DNA from: Cenococcum geophilum 1.58
Taxonomy: Eukaryota; Ascomycota; Dothideomycetes; Gloniales; Gloniaceae
Reading direction: 5' to 3'
Assembly (NCBI GenBank): GCA_001692895.1
Contig: KV748244.1
Location: forward strand, 1-64,000
Length of the DNA stretch: 64,000 bases
The notes under the pieces are model-generated. The model ran no database searches. It had not been told where the DNA came from and saw only the letters and a program-made list of their open reading frames with translations. A program made the translations under genes and the position numbers. This document shows, in pieces, positions 36,218-47,241 of this stretch (the stretch's first letter is position 1; each line of letters begins with the position of its first letter).

Positions 36218-38957
36218 TTATGAATTGAATACGAAATTAGGCCAGCGAGAATCCTCAGTTTGGCTCCGGCTCTTTAGGGCCTCCAAATGGGGGCCCTCCT
36301 TCGGCGTTATGGTCGGGAGCTCATCTCCCCAGTCAATAACAGCCTGGGCAGCGGCAGCAGCATCCTTCTCTACTTGCTTCTGCTCCTTCGTCATTTTCAG
36401 TCGGGCGCGTGGAATATCATCGGACATCTGGAAAGAACTCATAGTACCACCTGGTTTGGAGCATGTGGCGTAACTTCTCGGACATCCTTGCTTGGTGTAC
36501 CTCCTTGGAGCAATTGACTTGTGGCTTTAGCCTTCTTTTCAGCCATCTGAGCATCTTTAAAGTAGCGTTCCTTCTCTTCTTTATCCGTAGCTCGCAGAGC
36601 CTTCTTGATGGCCCCTTCGCGCTTTTGGAACTTAATTTGCAGTCTTCTCGCGCCGTCGCTTTCGTCCCTTGCGCTTTTTTCCTTCAGCAATCGCTCGCCT
36701 CACCATCCTCCGCAAAGCTTCGAATTGACGGGATTGATAAGATTGTACTCTTATAGCTAGGAGCTGAGTCTCACACTCCCTTAGAGCGACTAGGCAATCC
36801 TCCTCTGGGAGACCGCAAACCGTCGCTAGATATGCTGCCAGGCATTCGGGATCGTCCAAATCCTGCATGCTCAGCGTGGCTATACCCGCTACAATCTTGC
36901 TTTCCCCAGCCTTTTGGATCTGGAAACTAGTGTCGATAATCTGCACATGGCTGTAATGGCTAATATCGTCGTCGTCATTCTGTGGTTTTAGTGGTCTGGG
37001 TCTTGGCAACGGCGCTAGAACTTTATGCTCTCCCTTGGGAGTTGCTTGGGGGACTGCTGTCCTTGGCTGAGGCTGAGAACCTTCCTCTAGGATAGGTATC
37101 TCTTGGATTTCCTCGATGCGGCGATACGTTAAAGCGCACATGTGGCTATACTGTGTCTAAGTCAAGCGGTTCCGATGTAGTAATAGCTAGGAATACCTAC
37201 CATGTTACTTGTGTTTTAGGATCACCAAAATTCTTAGAACGGCATACTGGATATTGTGTGGACGATATATTCCGTCGGCGGAATATCATAGTCATATCGA
37301 GGAGTTGGCCAGGCTACTGGAGTTAGTTTACTAGTATGCATCTACTCTAGCCTAGGACACTTACCCTTATGAGCGATTTCCAAGGTTTTGTAAGATTAAG
37401 GATTTGCCCAGTATAGTGGTCCTCGAGGCACTATTCCCCTCGCTTTATCTTTCCTAATCCGAAGTCTTTAAACTTCTCCTTCAGAACTTCGGTGAAGAGC
37501 TAGATATACGTCAGTATCCCTATACTACATAAGGCTGCAATAAAGCGTCTTTGCAGACCTCTACGGAACCTATCGTGTCTAGAAAAAAGGGTATAGGTCG
37601 ATTCCGCGCATCAATCACCGTCACAGGGTCTTGATGCTTAATTTGGGGAGGCAGGCCTCGAGCTAGATGGCTCATAAGAATGGTTAACAAATTTGATTCT
37701 GGCAGTCCCATGATGTTGTTCTCTTGTTGTAATCTCGCAATATTGCAACCCAGGCTGCTGTTTTGGAGCATATTGGACGTATCGGCTCGTTCTAAAGCAC
37801 TAGCAGTGTTAGTTCAGATTTCGCAATCCACTTACTTATAGGTTCGAAGAAATTCATAACCCACCGTCACGCATGGCCAGCGCCAGCGGTTTGTCTTCTC
37901 GGATAAGGCGTTCTAGAAGAACCTTTGTAACGGAAGACGCGGTAGCAGCAGCAAAATTCTGCCATTTCTTGTTTTTATGACTGTCAGCATAGTCGCATAC
38001 CCCTTTGACGACGATGCAACAGGGTAGCTCTTCCCAGACGCCCGCTGCCTCCATCTCGAATGCAATGACACCTTCTTTCCTCGCGATTCTATCCCGGTCT
38101 TCCCCAGACTTCATCACTATATCACCTGACGCAATGGGGCCGACATAGATGGCGGGCTCTTGTGCCTCGTCGATATTGTCAGGCTCTAGCTGTCGTTTCA
38201 TCTCAAGTCGCTCTCTTGGCACCAAGTGCTTTTTATCGCATCCCACCTCCTCGCAAGATAGGTTAAAGGACTCGTCGCAGACACGGCTGGATGTTATATG
38301 GCACTCCATGTATTTACGTGTCCGCGGGATACCGTGTGTATAGTTCGATTCAAAAAGCTTATCCTCGGCCGTCCCAGGGTAGTTATATTTACCTCGACTC
38401 TTCCTCCGTTTCGCGGCTATTGCCTAGAGCTCTTTGAGGAAGATTGCAGTTCTTTGATAAAGCAGTTCTATGCTGTGGTTTGTCTCGAATGTAACTAATA
38501 AGTTCCGGACCTTCTTATTTGGCTTGCTAAGGTTATCCTCAACGGTATCTTTACGTAGGAACTCATCGGGGTATCGCCTGCCAAAGTCATATTAGACAAT
38601 AGTCTTGCTAATAACCACATCACCTAGCAGGATTTCCTCGGCGCCAACGCGAGGCACCCCACCGCAGATTCCAACAAGGAAAACAAACCGCAGCCCACTG
38701 TAGCTTAGCCGTAAGCTATGGGCTGCGCTGGTAGCATTGGTTTTGCCCATGTGAGAAAGCAGAGCCAGGACGACGTTATACTTGCCAATGCGACCGGTCG
38801 TATAGTTATTGTGGTCTCCAGCCGCTCTCCCGTACGGGTCGCCATCTTCATCCCAAAATTCGTCGAAGATGAGGGAAACAGCGTTGTATTCTAGTGGTAA
38901 AGCGCAAATTATCCCAATCTCGAAGTCTTCGCGCCCAGAGGGCCGCCGAACAGCCAT
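36218..38957 (-). pseudogene. Broken PNP-ULD gene (nucleoside-phosphorylase-like plus ubiquitin-like domain)
   Basis: Read on the minus strand, it begins at ATG 38957 with I-G-I-I-C-A-L-P-L-E-Y-N-A and G-I-C-G-G-V-P. It continues to F-E-M-E-A-A-G-V-W-E and G-V-C-D-Y-A-D-S-H-K-N-K, the PNP domain common at the head of fungal NLRs. A probable 73-bp intron (37864-37792) leads into a coiled-coil, then a ubiquitin-like domain (D-P-V-T-V-I-D-A-R through P-G-Q-L-L-D-M-T-M-I-F), then a charged helical tail. Three in-frame stops sit at 38594-38592, 38426-38424 and 37433-37431. Each replaces Gln by a single C-to-T change. The tail changes frame near 36690 in an A6 run, and its last segment (36442-36218) lies in yet another frame. 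It therefore looks inactivated, with RIP as the likely cause. Confidence 0.78.
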
Positions 38958-39869
38958 GCCGGCGGCCGGGGGCCTGTGCTTGAAGCCGTGCTTGATTGTA
39001 ACTCGGAGTGAGTGGCGGCCGAGAACGTAGCTCCCCGCAGGGTCTGTGTTGAAGGGTCAGTAAGCTGTCAACCATAGTGGAGTTGCTTCAGTCGACACGT
39101 GAGGGTGCCTGTGGGGTTGGCTGGGTTAAAGCAGTATCATGGTGTCTTTGTACCTTCGTTACTCTGGTAAACTTGTTTGTAGATCTCCCGCCAAAGAATA
39201 AAGATACATCAACTTTAGCGTGGCTTGCCCGGCGTGTGGCATGGTCAAGGAATACCATCAATGTTGGAATGGGGGAAGTGGAAGTGTCTAGAGTAGACCG
39301 AGCCGCGGTGCGCACCGCCCAGACTCCATTTCCGCCCGCCTATCCCATCCCACCATCTGATCTAATGCTGTAAAGTGGCTTTGCGCCGCGCGCTGCCCCA
39401 AAGCAAAGCGTAGCCGCCGCAGCCGCCGGCGAAATCGCATGCAGCGCCGCCCGCCAGCGCAGAAAAGAGGCCAGCGTGATCCATCAAACATGTTTTGGAC
39501 GGCTATGAACCCGCGACGAACACCCTGCCATACAATGCAATACACACGACCCTCCTTTTTTTTTCTCTTTTTTTCGCCAACGTCCCGATACGTGACTGCG
39601 CGACCGCACTAGCTAACTAGCTAACTACCTGAATCCCCGGGGGTGGGTTTGTTTCTGGGTTTGTTACCGTTTTCTATTCGGGGTTCATTTTGGGTTTGCT
39701 TTGGGGTGGTTTGAACTCGGCGCTTTTCCGGCACCCGGCGATCGGCAGGCACCCGCGCCCGTGGGGTTGGGAGAGGGGCAGATTAAGTTGTTCTTTTATC
39801 ATTGATTTTTTTTAAGAGACTCGGTGGGTGGGTTGCTGGACGAAAGAGATAGGAAAGGGTTCCGAGACC
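38958..39869. other. Shared upstream region of the PNP-ULD pseudogene and the DUF2235 gene
   Basis: This divergent intergenic region has no coding similarity. 39550-39580 is T-rich, and the last 100 bases are the likely leader of the DUF2235 gene. Confidence 0.4.
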
Positions 39870-42201
39870 ATGGATGCGTCGGTGGCGAATACGTCGCGCG
39901 CGAGACGGAGGCGCAGTCTGGGCGGGGAGAGGATCGGGGTTGGGCTTGAGGGAGGGGCGGAGAGAGCTGCGGGAGGGGAGAAGGGGTTTAAGCGGTTGAT
40001 CGTTGCGTGTGATGGTGAGTTTGGCTGGTTCTTTTGTTTTCTGGGGTTGGGGTCTGGGGGAGGTGGGTTGGAGATCGGGGGTTTAAGAGCACGTTTGGGG
40101 TTGGAGCCGGGTCCTGGGTAAGGGATGGCCGGGAGAGCTTGGTGGGTCCGGGTTATGTGTTTGTATGGGCATGGGATATAGGATTTGGTGTATTGACGGA
40201 TGTGCAGGTACGTGGTTGAATGCAGACAACGGGCTTGTGAACGGCAAGATTTCGGTCCCGAGTAATGTGACGCGGCTTTCGAGGGCTATTCATCCAGTCA
40301 GTAAGGATGGCATACCGCAGGTTGTGTATTATCACTTTGGAGTCGGGAGCCAGGGCGGGATTGTGGATAGGGTTGTTGGAGGTGAGTGGCACTCAGTTCC
40401 TCACCCCACATTTCAATATTTGAAAGGAATGGAGCGGGCTTCTAAGGCTGTAAAAGAGAGGAGAGTAAATTCAATATTTTCTGGAGAAGACAATTTTACA
40501 TAGGGGAGTGAATTGAGGATATGCTAATGGTGTCTGGATACAGGTTCAATCGGCCAAGGCCTCAGCGAGAATGTGCGCGAAGGCTACTCATTCCTCGCGA
40601 CAAACTACTCTCCAGGCGATGAGATCTTCCTAATCGGCTTCTCGCGCGGCGCCTTCACGGCGCGCAGCATTGCGGGGCTGATCGGACAGGTCGGCCTGCT
40701 GACGAAATCCGGGCTGGGCTACCTGGCAGACGTGTTTAAGGATGTTCAGCATCAGAGAGATCCGCGCTATCGCTCGAAGAATCCAAATACACCGTTTCCT
40801 AATAAGCCCAGTGCGCATGACCCGCGGTATAGGGAGGAGTTGGCAAGGGTAAGATTACTGTTTGTTATGCTGTTGTTATTTCTGCTGCGCGGAAGGCTGA
40901 TGTGGAGGGTATGCATAGCGCGGCCTTTCACGCTTGAACATCCCGATACGCGCAATTGGCGTCTGGGACACAGTCGGTATGTCTAGGTGAAAATGTTTAC
41001 GTGTACAGCCGATCTAACGGAATGAAGGATCTCTTGGGACTCCACGTATTAGTTGGCTCACTCGAGTGGGTCTCCAGACGGACGAGTCGAAGGAAATGTC
41101 TTTCTACGATACTAAGCTCTCCAACAGCATCGAATACGCCTTTCAAGCTCTTGCCTTGGACGAGCGAAGAAGCGCCTTCTCTCCTGCTGTGTGGGAGAAG
41201 CCACTGGGAAACCATACTGTATTTCCCCCTTGCTCTCTCTTCAAACACTGATACTCCCTGCCACTCCGTTTTCTTTTTCCCTCTTCATTTTCTTCCTTGC
41301 AGAAATATGGATAAGACTGACTTACTCAAGACTCTCCGCCAAGTCTGGTTCCCAGGCGTGCACAGCAACATCGGTGGCGGATACGACGACCAACAACTCG
41401 CCAATATCACGCTCGCATGGATGATGTCGCAACTGGAGCCGTTCCTAGACATGCGCATGGAATACGTGCTAGACCAAGAAGAGGAGAACGCGCACTACTA
41501 CCGGAAAGAGCGCCAGCGCATCCGACCATGGTCATTCGGTGAGTCCACATTCTCCCCTCTTTCTCCCCTCTCCGTCCCCCCCTCACACCTCTCCCTAACC
41601 CCTAACCCCACCTCCCTTAGGCGAAATATACAACAGCATGGCAGGCGTCTACGCCATCGGCGGCGGCACGACCCGCACACCGGGGACCTACTACGCCGTG
41701 GACCCGTCCTCAGGCCGCAAGACGTCGCGGCCGCTCCACGACACGCACGAATACATCCACCCGTCCGCGCGCACGCGGCTGCGCCTCGGCGGGCCTGGCG
41801 TCGACGACAAGGGCCGCTACGAGGGCGCCGCGCTGGCTGACTGGAGACTCGTCGTGTCGTACGACGCGCCGGGCGGCGAGCCCATCGTCGTGTGGAAGGC
41901 TAGGTCCTCCGAGCGCAATGTCTCGACCCGCGTGCTGCCCGAGAGCCCGCTGTGGAAGCTCGAGAGGGAGCTGTGCGCTGTGGATCCGCGCACGTACGAT
42001 TATGTGCTTAAGCCGCCGCCAACGGGCGGGAGGCGGCATAGGGATAGGATGAGTAGGGCAGTGTCGGTGGAGAGGGGGAGTAGGGCGAGGAGTGTGGGGA
42101 AGGAGAGGGTAGACGAGATGGACGGGAGGAGGAGCAGGGCGAGGAGTTTGGAGAGGGGGAGTGGGATCATGACACCTAGACGGAGCGGGATTGTGGAGTG
42201 A
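39870..42201 (+). CDS. DUF2235 alpha/beta-hydrolase-like protein
   Basis: There are seven exons: 39870-40014, 40208-40381, 40544-40848, 40919-40976, 41028-41218, 41331-41538 and 41621-42201, giving 553 residues. The order follows DUF2235: I-V-A-C-D-G-T-W at the start, S-N-V-T-R-L-S-R, the nucleophile elbow G-F-S-R-G-A-F-T-A-R (about residues 138-147), A-I-G-V-W-D-T-V-G, then F-P-G-V-H-S-N-I-G-G-G-Y. The Ser, Asp and His candidates of a serine-hydrolase triad are therefore present. Related bacterial DUF2235 proteins are phospholipase effectors; the fungal substrate is unknown. The C-terminus carries repeated S-R-A-R-S/S-L-E-R-G basic motifs. The acceptor at 41330 was chosen over the one at 41302 because only it keeps the frame. 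Confidence 0.87.
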
Positions 42202-42613
42202 GAAGATGGCGTGGTTGGATGAGGTTGTAAAGTGAAAGGACAAACTGCTATTGCGGAGGAGGATCTTTGAGACCTCTGAAGTCTCCAAAAACCGGACTGC
42301 AGCGGCTCGATGGCATGGCACAGGCTGGGGAATTGTCCTGAAGAGCCAAAAGACGTTTCGACTACTAGGCGCTTTGTTTCGAGGAAACGAGATAGTACGC
42401 TATGGGTCAAGTGGGGCGCATCCTGGAGGCGCGGGCATGGCGCCTCATGTAAGGAGCATGGTTCAAGAAGCATGAAGCTTTTTGAAAGCCTGAGGAGATG
42501 CGGATGCTGGATGCAACGATAGGAGTAGCTTGACTTATTTGTACTATACCGTAGAGCATGTTTACACAGAATTATACCCAGCTTATCACATTACGAAACT
42601 ACCGATCACTATT
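42202..42613. other. Convergent 3' region
   Basis: 412 bp lie between the DUF2235 gene and the 3' end of RRP3, which is transcribed towards it. No feature was recognised. Confidence 0.5.
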
Positions 42614-44362
42614 TTACCCCTCCTCCCTATCCATCTCATCCCTCCCCCTCTTCCTTCCCCCACCATCCCTTCTCCTCCCCTTAAGCACGGCGCCCTTCTT
42701 CCCCCTCCCCTCATGCAAATCCTTCATCTCCCTCACAGCCACCCTCTGTGCCTCCCCAACTCGCTCCCCCAACACCATCACCTCATCCTTCTCCACCCTC
42801 TCCTCATCCACCTTCCTGCCCAACGCATTCTCAATCCGCAACCAGATTTCAACATCGTACTGCGTGACGAAACTAACCGCCTTCCCGCTCTTGCCCGCGC
42901 GCGCCGTGCGGCCGACGCGGTGCACGTACGTCTTGGAGTCGGGCGGTAGGTCGAAGTTGACGACGAGGTCGACGGACGGGATGTCGAGGCCGCGGGCGGC
43001 GACGTCGGTCGCGACGAGGATGTCGCGGCTGCGCGCCCGGAACTTGGACAGCGCGCCCAGCCGCGCGGACTGCGAGAGCTGCCCGTGCAGCGGGATCGCG
43101 CCGAAGCCGAGTGTGCGTAGCAGGATTGCGATGCGTTGGGCTTCGTTGACTGTGCGTGTGAAGATGATGGTGGGGTGGCCCATGTTGTCGTTCAGTAGGT
43201 GGATTAGGTAGAGGTCTTTGTGTTTGCTAGAGGGATGCGTTAGTAGAGGTTGGGTTGATGGCGGTGGTGGGGTGGGGAGGACTTACTGTGGGATGACGAG
43301 GAACGATTGAAGGAGAGTGGAGACGGTTTGGTGGGAGGAGCTGGAGACGCTGACGCGGATGGGGTTTTGGAGGGAGGCTCGCTGGAGGGATTCGACTTTT
43401 GAGGACATGGTTGCGCTGAAGAGGTGGGTGTGTCGGTTTTCCCGTGGGAGAACCTTCAGGATCTTGTCTAATATTGGACCGAAATCGAGATCTAGCATTG
43501 CGGTTAGTGATTGGATTCATTATACAGAAAGATATCGTAATTCGGCCTACCAAGAAGTCTGTCTGCTTCATCCATAACTGCGAGATTGTTAGCTTTAAAC
43601 ATGAAGACAGCCATAAGGAGCATACCAAGATGTTTCAAATTACGCAGAGAAAAGCCTTTAGTATTTTCTAGATGATCGAGCAATCTGCCAGGAGTAGCAA
43701 CGACTATATGTGGCTTTTTCCCCAGCGCAATAGCTTGCGGAACCATCTCCATTCCACCAACTAACACTGCACATCGCACAGATATAAGAGATCCGAGAGC
43801 TTCAAATTGTTGAGAGATTTGGTATGCTAATTCACGGGTAGGTGCCAGAACCAGGCCGAAAAGAGGCTGTGGTTTATCCATGAGAGCTGCAGTTAATTAG
43901 CAATCTTTCATGCCTTGTTCCATAAACTAGAAGCTTACCCTGTAGGATTGGTAGCGCAAATGCCGCAGTTTTGCCAGACCCCGTTTCTGCTAACCCAATT
44001 ATATCTCTTCCTTGTAGTGCCAGAGGGATAGCCTCTGCTTGTATAGGAGTGGGTGACTTGAAGCCCATGGCAACACAAGCTTCGCACAGCGAGTCTATAA
44101 TTCCTAGGTCTACAAATGATTTTGTAGGCGCTTTCTCTTCGGAGGGTTTGGCATCTAGCATGGGCATCTCTTGTGACTCTTCGTCACTCTCCGACTCTGG
44201 CTCAACATTCTTTGAGGGCAGTTTTTCGAGCTTTTGCGTCGAAAGCGCTGCAGCAGTCTTCGTGGATGGCCTCCCGACGGACTTTGCTGGTTCAATTTTC
44301 GATATCGCTGCTCCTGCAGAGGGCACATCTCCATTGAGTTTCCGTTTCTTGAGAGCCGACAT
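42614..44362 (-). CDS. RRP3: ATP-dependent rRNA helicase RRP3 (DEAD-box)
   Basis: There are five exons: 44362-43939, 43886-43626, 43577-43551, 43491-43287 and 43226-42614 (introns 48-60 bp), giving 509 residues. DEAD-box motifs appear in order: G-F-K-S-P-T-P-I-Q (Q motif), A-E-T-G-S-G-K-T (I), P-T-R-E-L-A (Ia), T-P-G-R (Ib), V-M-D-E-A-D (II), S-A-T (III), I-I-F-T-R-T (IV), [10 protein letters not shown] (V) and H-R-V-G-R-T-A-R (VI). The [18 protein letters not shown] start and L-R-N-L-K-H-L region identify RRP3, needed for 18S rRNA maturation in the nucleolus, rather than DBP8. Motif II lies on a 27-nt microexon. The C-terminus is a basic tail. It is divergent with SSF1. Confidence 0.95.
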
Positions 44363-44564
44363 GGTGCGCCGTAATTTCTCTCACCGTGGGTATCTTGTCG
44401 AAATTTTTGGAGGTGGGAAATCTGTAGGGCTGAGAGGGAAAACTAGCGGAGATGGATAAGATTAGATCGCCAAGATTTCCACACCACAAAAAATCTCAAG
44501 CCTCAAGTTCAACTACTCCACACATTTTACAACCCACAACCCATTTGCGACAACAATTCCAAAC
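44363..44564. promoter_or_regulatory. Divergent promoter of RRP3 and SSF1
   Basis: Only 202 bp separate the two ATGs. Both genes act in ribosome assembly, so co-regulation from a shared promoter is likely. I did not recognise a specific ribosome-biogenesis motif in it. Confidence 0.6.
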
Positions 44565-45968
44565 ATGGCCCGCCGCCGAGTAAAGAAACGCACGCATGTA
44601 GGTGCCCGCAATGGCGCCCCGCTCGACCGCTCGCCCAAAAGCATGGTGATCCGCATAGGAGCTGGAGAAGTCGGAGCAAGCGTCAGTCAATTGGTCAAGG
44701 ACATGCGGCATGTCATGGAGCCTGGGACCGCCAGTAGGCTGAAGGTAAGTTTCCCCAAAAACCCTACTCGCACCTCTATCTATTGTGCTTTTAGTAAGAC
44801 ATAACCGCAGGAACGACGAGCCAACAAGCTCCGCGACTACACCACGATGGCCGGCCCTCTCGGCGTGTCCCACCTACTCCTCTTCTCGCGTTCGTCCTCC
44901 GGAAATACCAACATGCGCCTAGCCCGCACCCCGCGCGGGCCCACCCTGCACTTCCGCGTCGAGAAGTACTCGCTCTGCAAGGACATCATGAAGGCTACGA
45001 AGCATCCGAAGAGCGGCGGCTATGAGTTCCAGACCGCACCGCTGCTCGTCATGAATAACTTCATCACCCCCGAGGCCGACACGGCAGATCCCGCAGCACC
45101 GCCGAAGCATCTGGAGAAACTCGTGACTGAGCTCTTCCAGGGCCTGTTCCCGCCGATTTCGCCGCAGACGACGCCGTTGAATTCGATACGGCGTGTGCTG
45201 CTGCTGAATCGGGAGCCGCCTGCTAAGGGGTCTAATGGCACTTATACGATTAATTTACGGCATTACGTTATCACTACTAAGGTCACTGGGCTGCCGAAAA
45301 GCATCCGGCGGTTGAATGCCGCTGAGAAATTGATTACAAGCAAAGAAAAGAAGAAGAGCGGATTGCCCAATCTTGGTAAACTGGAGGATGTCGCGGATTA
45401 TCTATTAGATCCGGCCGCAGGAGGATATACCTCAGCATCAGAATCTGAGGTCGAGACAGATGCTGAGGTTGAGGTGCTCGCGCCGTCTGCAAGGAAGATC
45501 CTAAGTAAACGAGAACAACAGCGAGCCGCTGAGAGGGAAGATGGGCATAAATCCACATCTCGAGGCAGAAGGGGACATGTGGAGAAGCGAGCGGTGAGGC
45601 TTGTGGAATTGGGACCAAGGATGAAGCTTCGGCTAACGAAGGTGGAGGAGGATATCTGTGGTGGTAAAGTCATGTGGCATGAGTTTGTGAGTAAGAGTAA
45701 GGAAGATGTAAAGAAGATGGATGAGGTGTGGGAGAAGCGGAGAAAAGAGAAGGAAGAAAGGAGGAGGTTACAAAAGGAAAATGTAGAGAGGAAAAAGAAA
45801 GAGAAAGGAGAAGCAGGGGAAGATGAAGACCAAGATGAAGACCAAGATGAGGATGAAGATTATGATATGGATGATGATGTTTGGGAAGAAGATGGTATGA
45901 ATGGGGCTGAGGAAGCAGCAGATGATGACGAGGATGAGGAAATGGAGGACGAAGGGGATGATGGTTGA
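44565..45968 (+). CDS. SSF1: SSF1/Peter Pan family Brix-domain ribosome biogenesis protein
   Basis: There are two exons, 44565-44744 and 44811-45968, with a 66-bp intron, giving 445 residues. M-A-R-R-R-V-K-K-R-T-H is the usual basic start. The Brix domain spans about residues 28-290, with P-K-S-M-V-I-R-I-G, K-D-M-R-H-V-M-E-P, the conserved A-G-P-L-G-V-S-H-L-L, and G-P-T-L-H-F-R-V. Near its end is L-V-E-L-G-P-R-M-K-L-R-L-T-K. The tail has a Lys/Glu coiled-coil and then a long Asp/Glu run. Ssf1 acts in the nucleolus on 27S pre-rRNA in early 60S particles. The frame and motifs are intact. Confidence 0.96.
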
Positions 45969-46304
45969 ACAGGAGAGACGGGTTCCCTTTCGCGTTTGTT
46001 ATGACTCTGCATGAAGATACCCGACTAAAGCGACAGTATCATTCATGATATAATGTCTAGTGGGATAATCAATGCCCTTCTAAACATTATAGATTAAGTA
46101 TCCAGGTGGTATTCTGAAGCACCCGTCTCTCCAGAGTGCTGACTATGGCACCTACTTTAGTTCCAGTTTCTTCTAGCTTCTTGCCTTCCTCATCTTGTGG
46201 TCCGAGAGCCTCTATAGTACTTGGCTGAGCAGCACTGAACGGGGTATAAACTGGACCAATGCAGCTCCTGAGCATGGAGGAGGGATCCTGTTAGGGAGCC
46301 TAAA

Positions 46305-46432
46305 GCTCGGCTATCCCTTCCAACGGTGAAATGTGTCCTACGGTTATCGATAAGAGCCAGCCAATAGAATCAATAGGATCAAGGCTCTGATCACACACGT
46401 ACCTTTGATTCTGGGGTTCGCGCACGGTTCAA
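46305..46432. mobile_element. MITE-like repeat, copy 2 (truncated)
   Basis: It starts CTATCCCTTCCAACGG. It contains GGTTATCGATAA, GAATCAATAGGATCAAGG, and TTGATTCTGGGGTTCGCGC, which match the interior of the copy at 56128-56284. The right terminal repeat was not found. Confidence 0.6.
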
Positions 46433-46702
46433 CTCTAAGCCGAAGGCGAAACACACACGTGATGTAGCCCCTAACCGTCAGCTTTGACCGGCACGACGAA
46501 TGCATGGCCCCTAGAACTTAGCCTACCTTAGTAGAGGTATAACAGACAATTTATCGGTTTTCAATCGACCCTACTAATCATTTCCCCGTCATTCAGTCAC
46601 GGTGGGCCACTACTAAAGCCATGTCTCGCCCTTAACATCGAAGCCAGGTGCAAGTAACCCTAGCAATTCGTGTTAATATGAGCCAAACGCAAGATTCCCC
46701 AA

Positions 46703-46990
46703 ATGCGGGGAGCCATAGCTAGAGGCGTCATTGGGAAAGTTTTGTTTATAGCGACAACAACTTACCTGATATGTCGAATTGTTTTAGCAGCACGGCGTCA
46801 CAAACTCTTAGAAGAATTGGAGACCGATAAGTATGATGAGGATGAGGATATCACAAAAGTGTATGGGTTCACGGGCGGTGACCACAACCTAGCGGATAGA
46901 GAAGAACACGTTCGATCCATCGCACAAGCGTGGCCACAGTCAGAAATCCCTAATTCCTCAATGGCTATACATCTTCTACAATCCACCTAA
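46703..46990 (+). CDS. Possible small membrane protein (uncertain)
   Basis: This single open frame of 95 codons has a basic N-terminus and one strongly hydrophobic stretch (about residues 10-28, V-L-F-I-A-T-T-T-Y-L-I-C-R-I-V-L). An acidic soluble tail follows. I recognise no family. It lies between a MITE relic and a kinase relic, so it may be chance or a remnant. The hydrophobic segment and the ATG are its only support. Confidence 0.22.
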   Translation: MRGAIARGVIGKVLFIATTTYLICRIVLAARRHKLLEELETDKYDEDEDITKVYGFTGGDHNLADREEHVRSIAQAWPQSEIPNSSMAIHLLQST

Positions 46991-47241
46991 TAAATTTCGT
47001 TATTTAAGTCTAACACAATCACAGAAGAAGTAAAGAATCAAGCATAACAGCCTCTTTCTTCACTGCCCCTGCCTCTGTCTCTGACGATCGTAGGACAGCG
47101 GAGGGTTCGAATAAAGGAGGATCCGTCCACACAGCTCCCAGTTACCTCTCAAAGGATTCGGTAGGCAATCTCCGTTGCGTAAAGCGAGGCCGCGCCACCG
47201 CCGATACCCGATATCATGCTCAACTACGTTCAGCCGGCTTA

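Larger units (their letters stand above)
45969..47241. other. Intergenic region with a MITE relic and a small possible ORF
   Basis: 45969-46290 is the 3' flank of SSF1. 46305-46432 matches the MITE family. 46703-46990 could encode a small membrane protein (listed separately). 47000-47240 may hold the decayed start of the kinase relic. Confidence 0.4.

Noticed and set aside
38592-38594. TAA read as the true end of a short PNP protein
   Set aside because: Homology continues in the same frame on the other side, so it is a nonsense change rather than a natural end.
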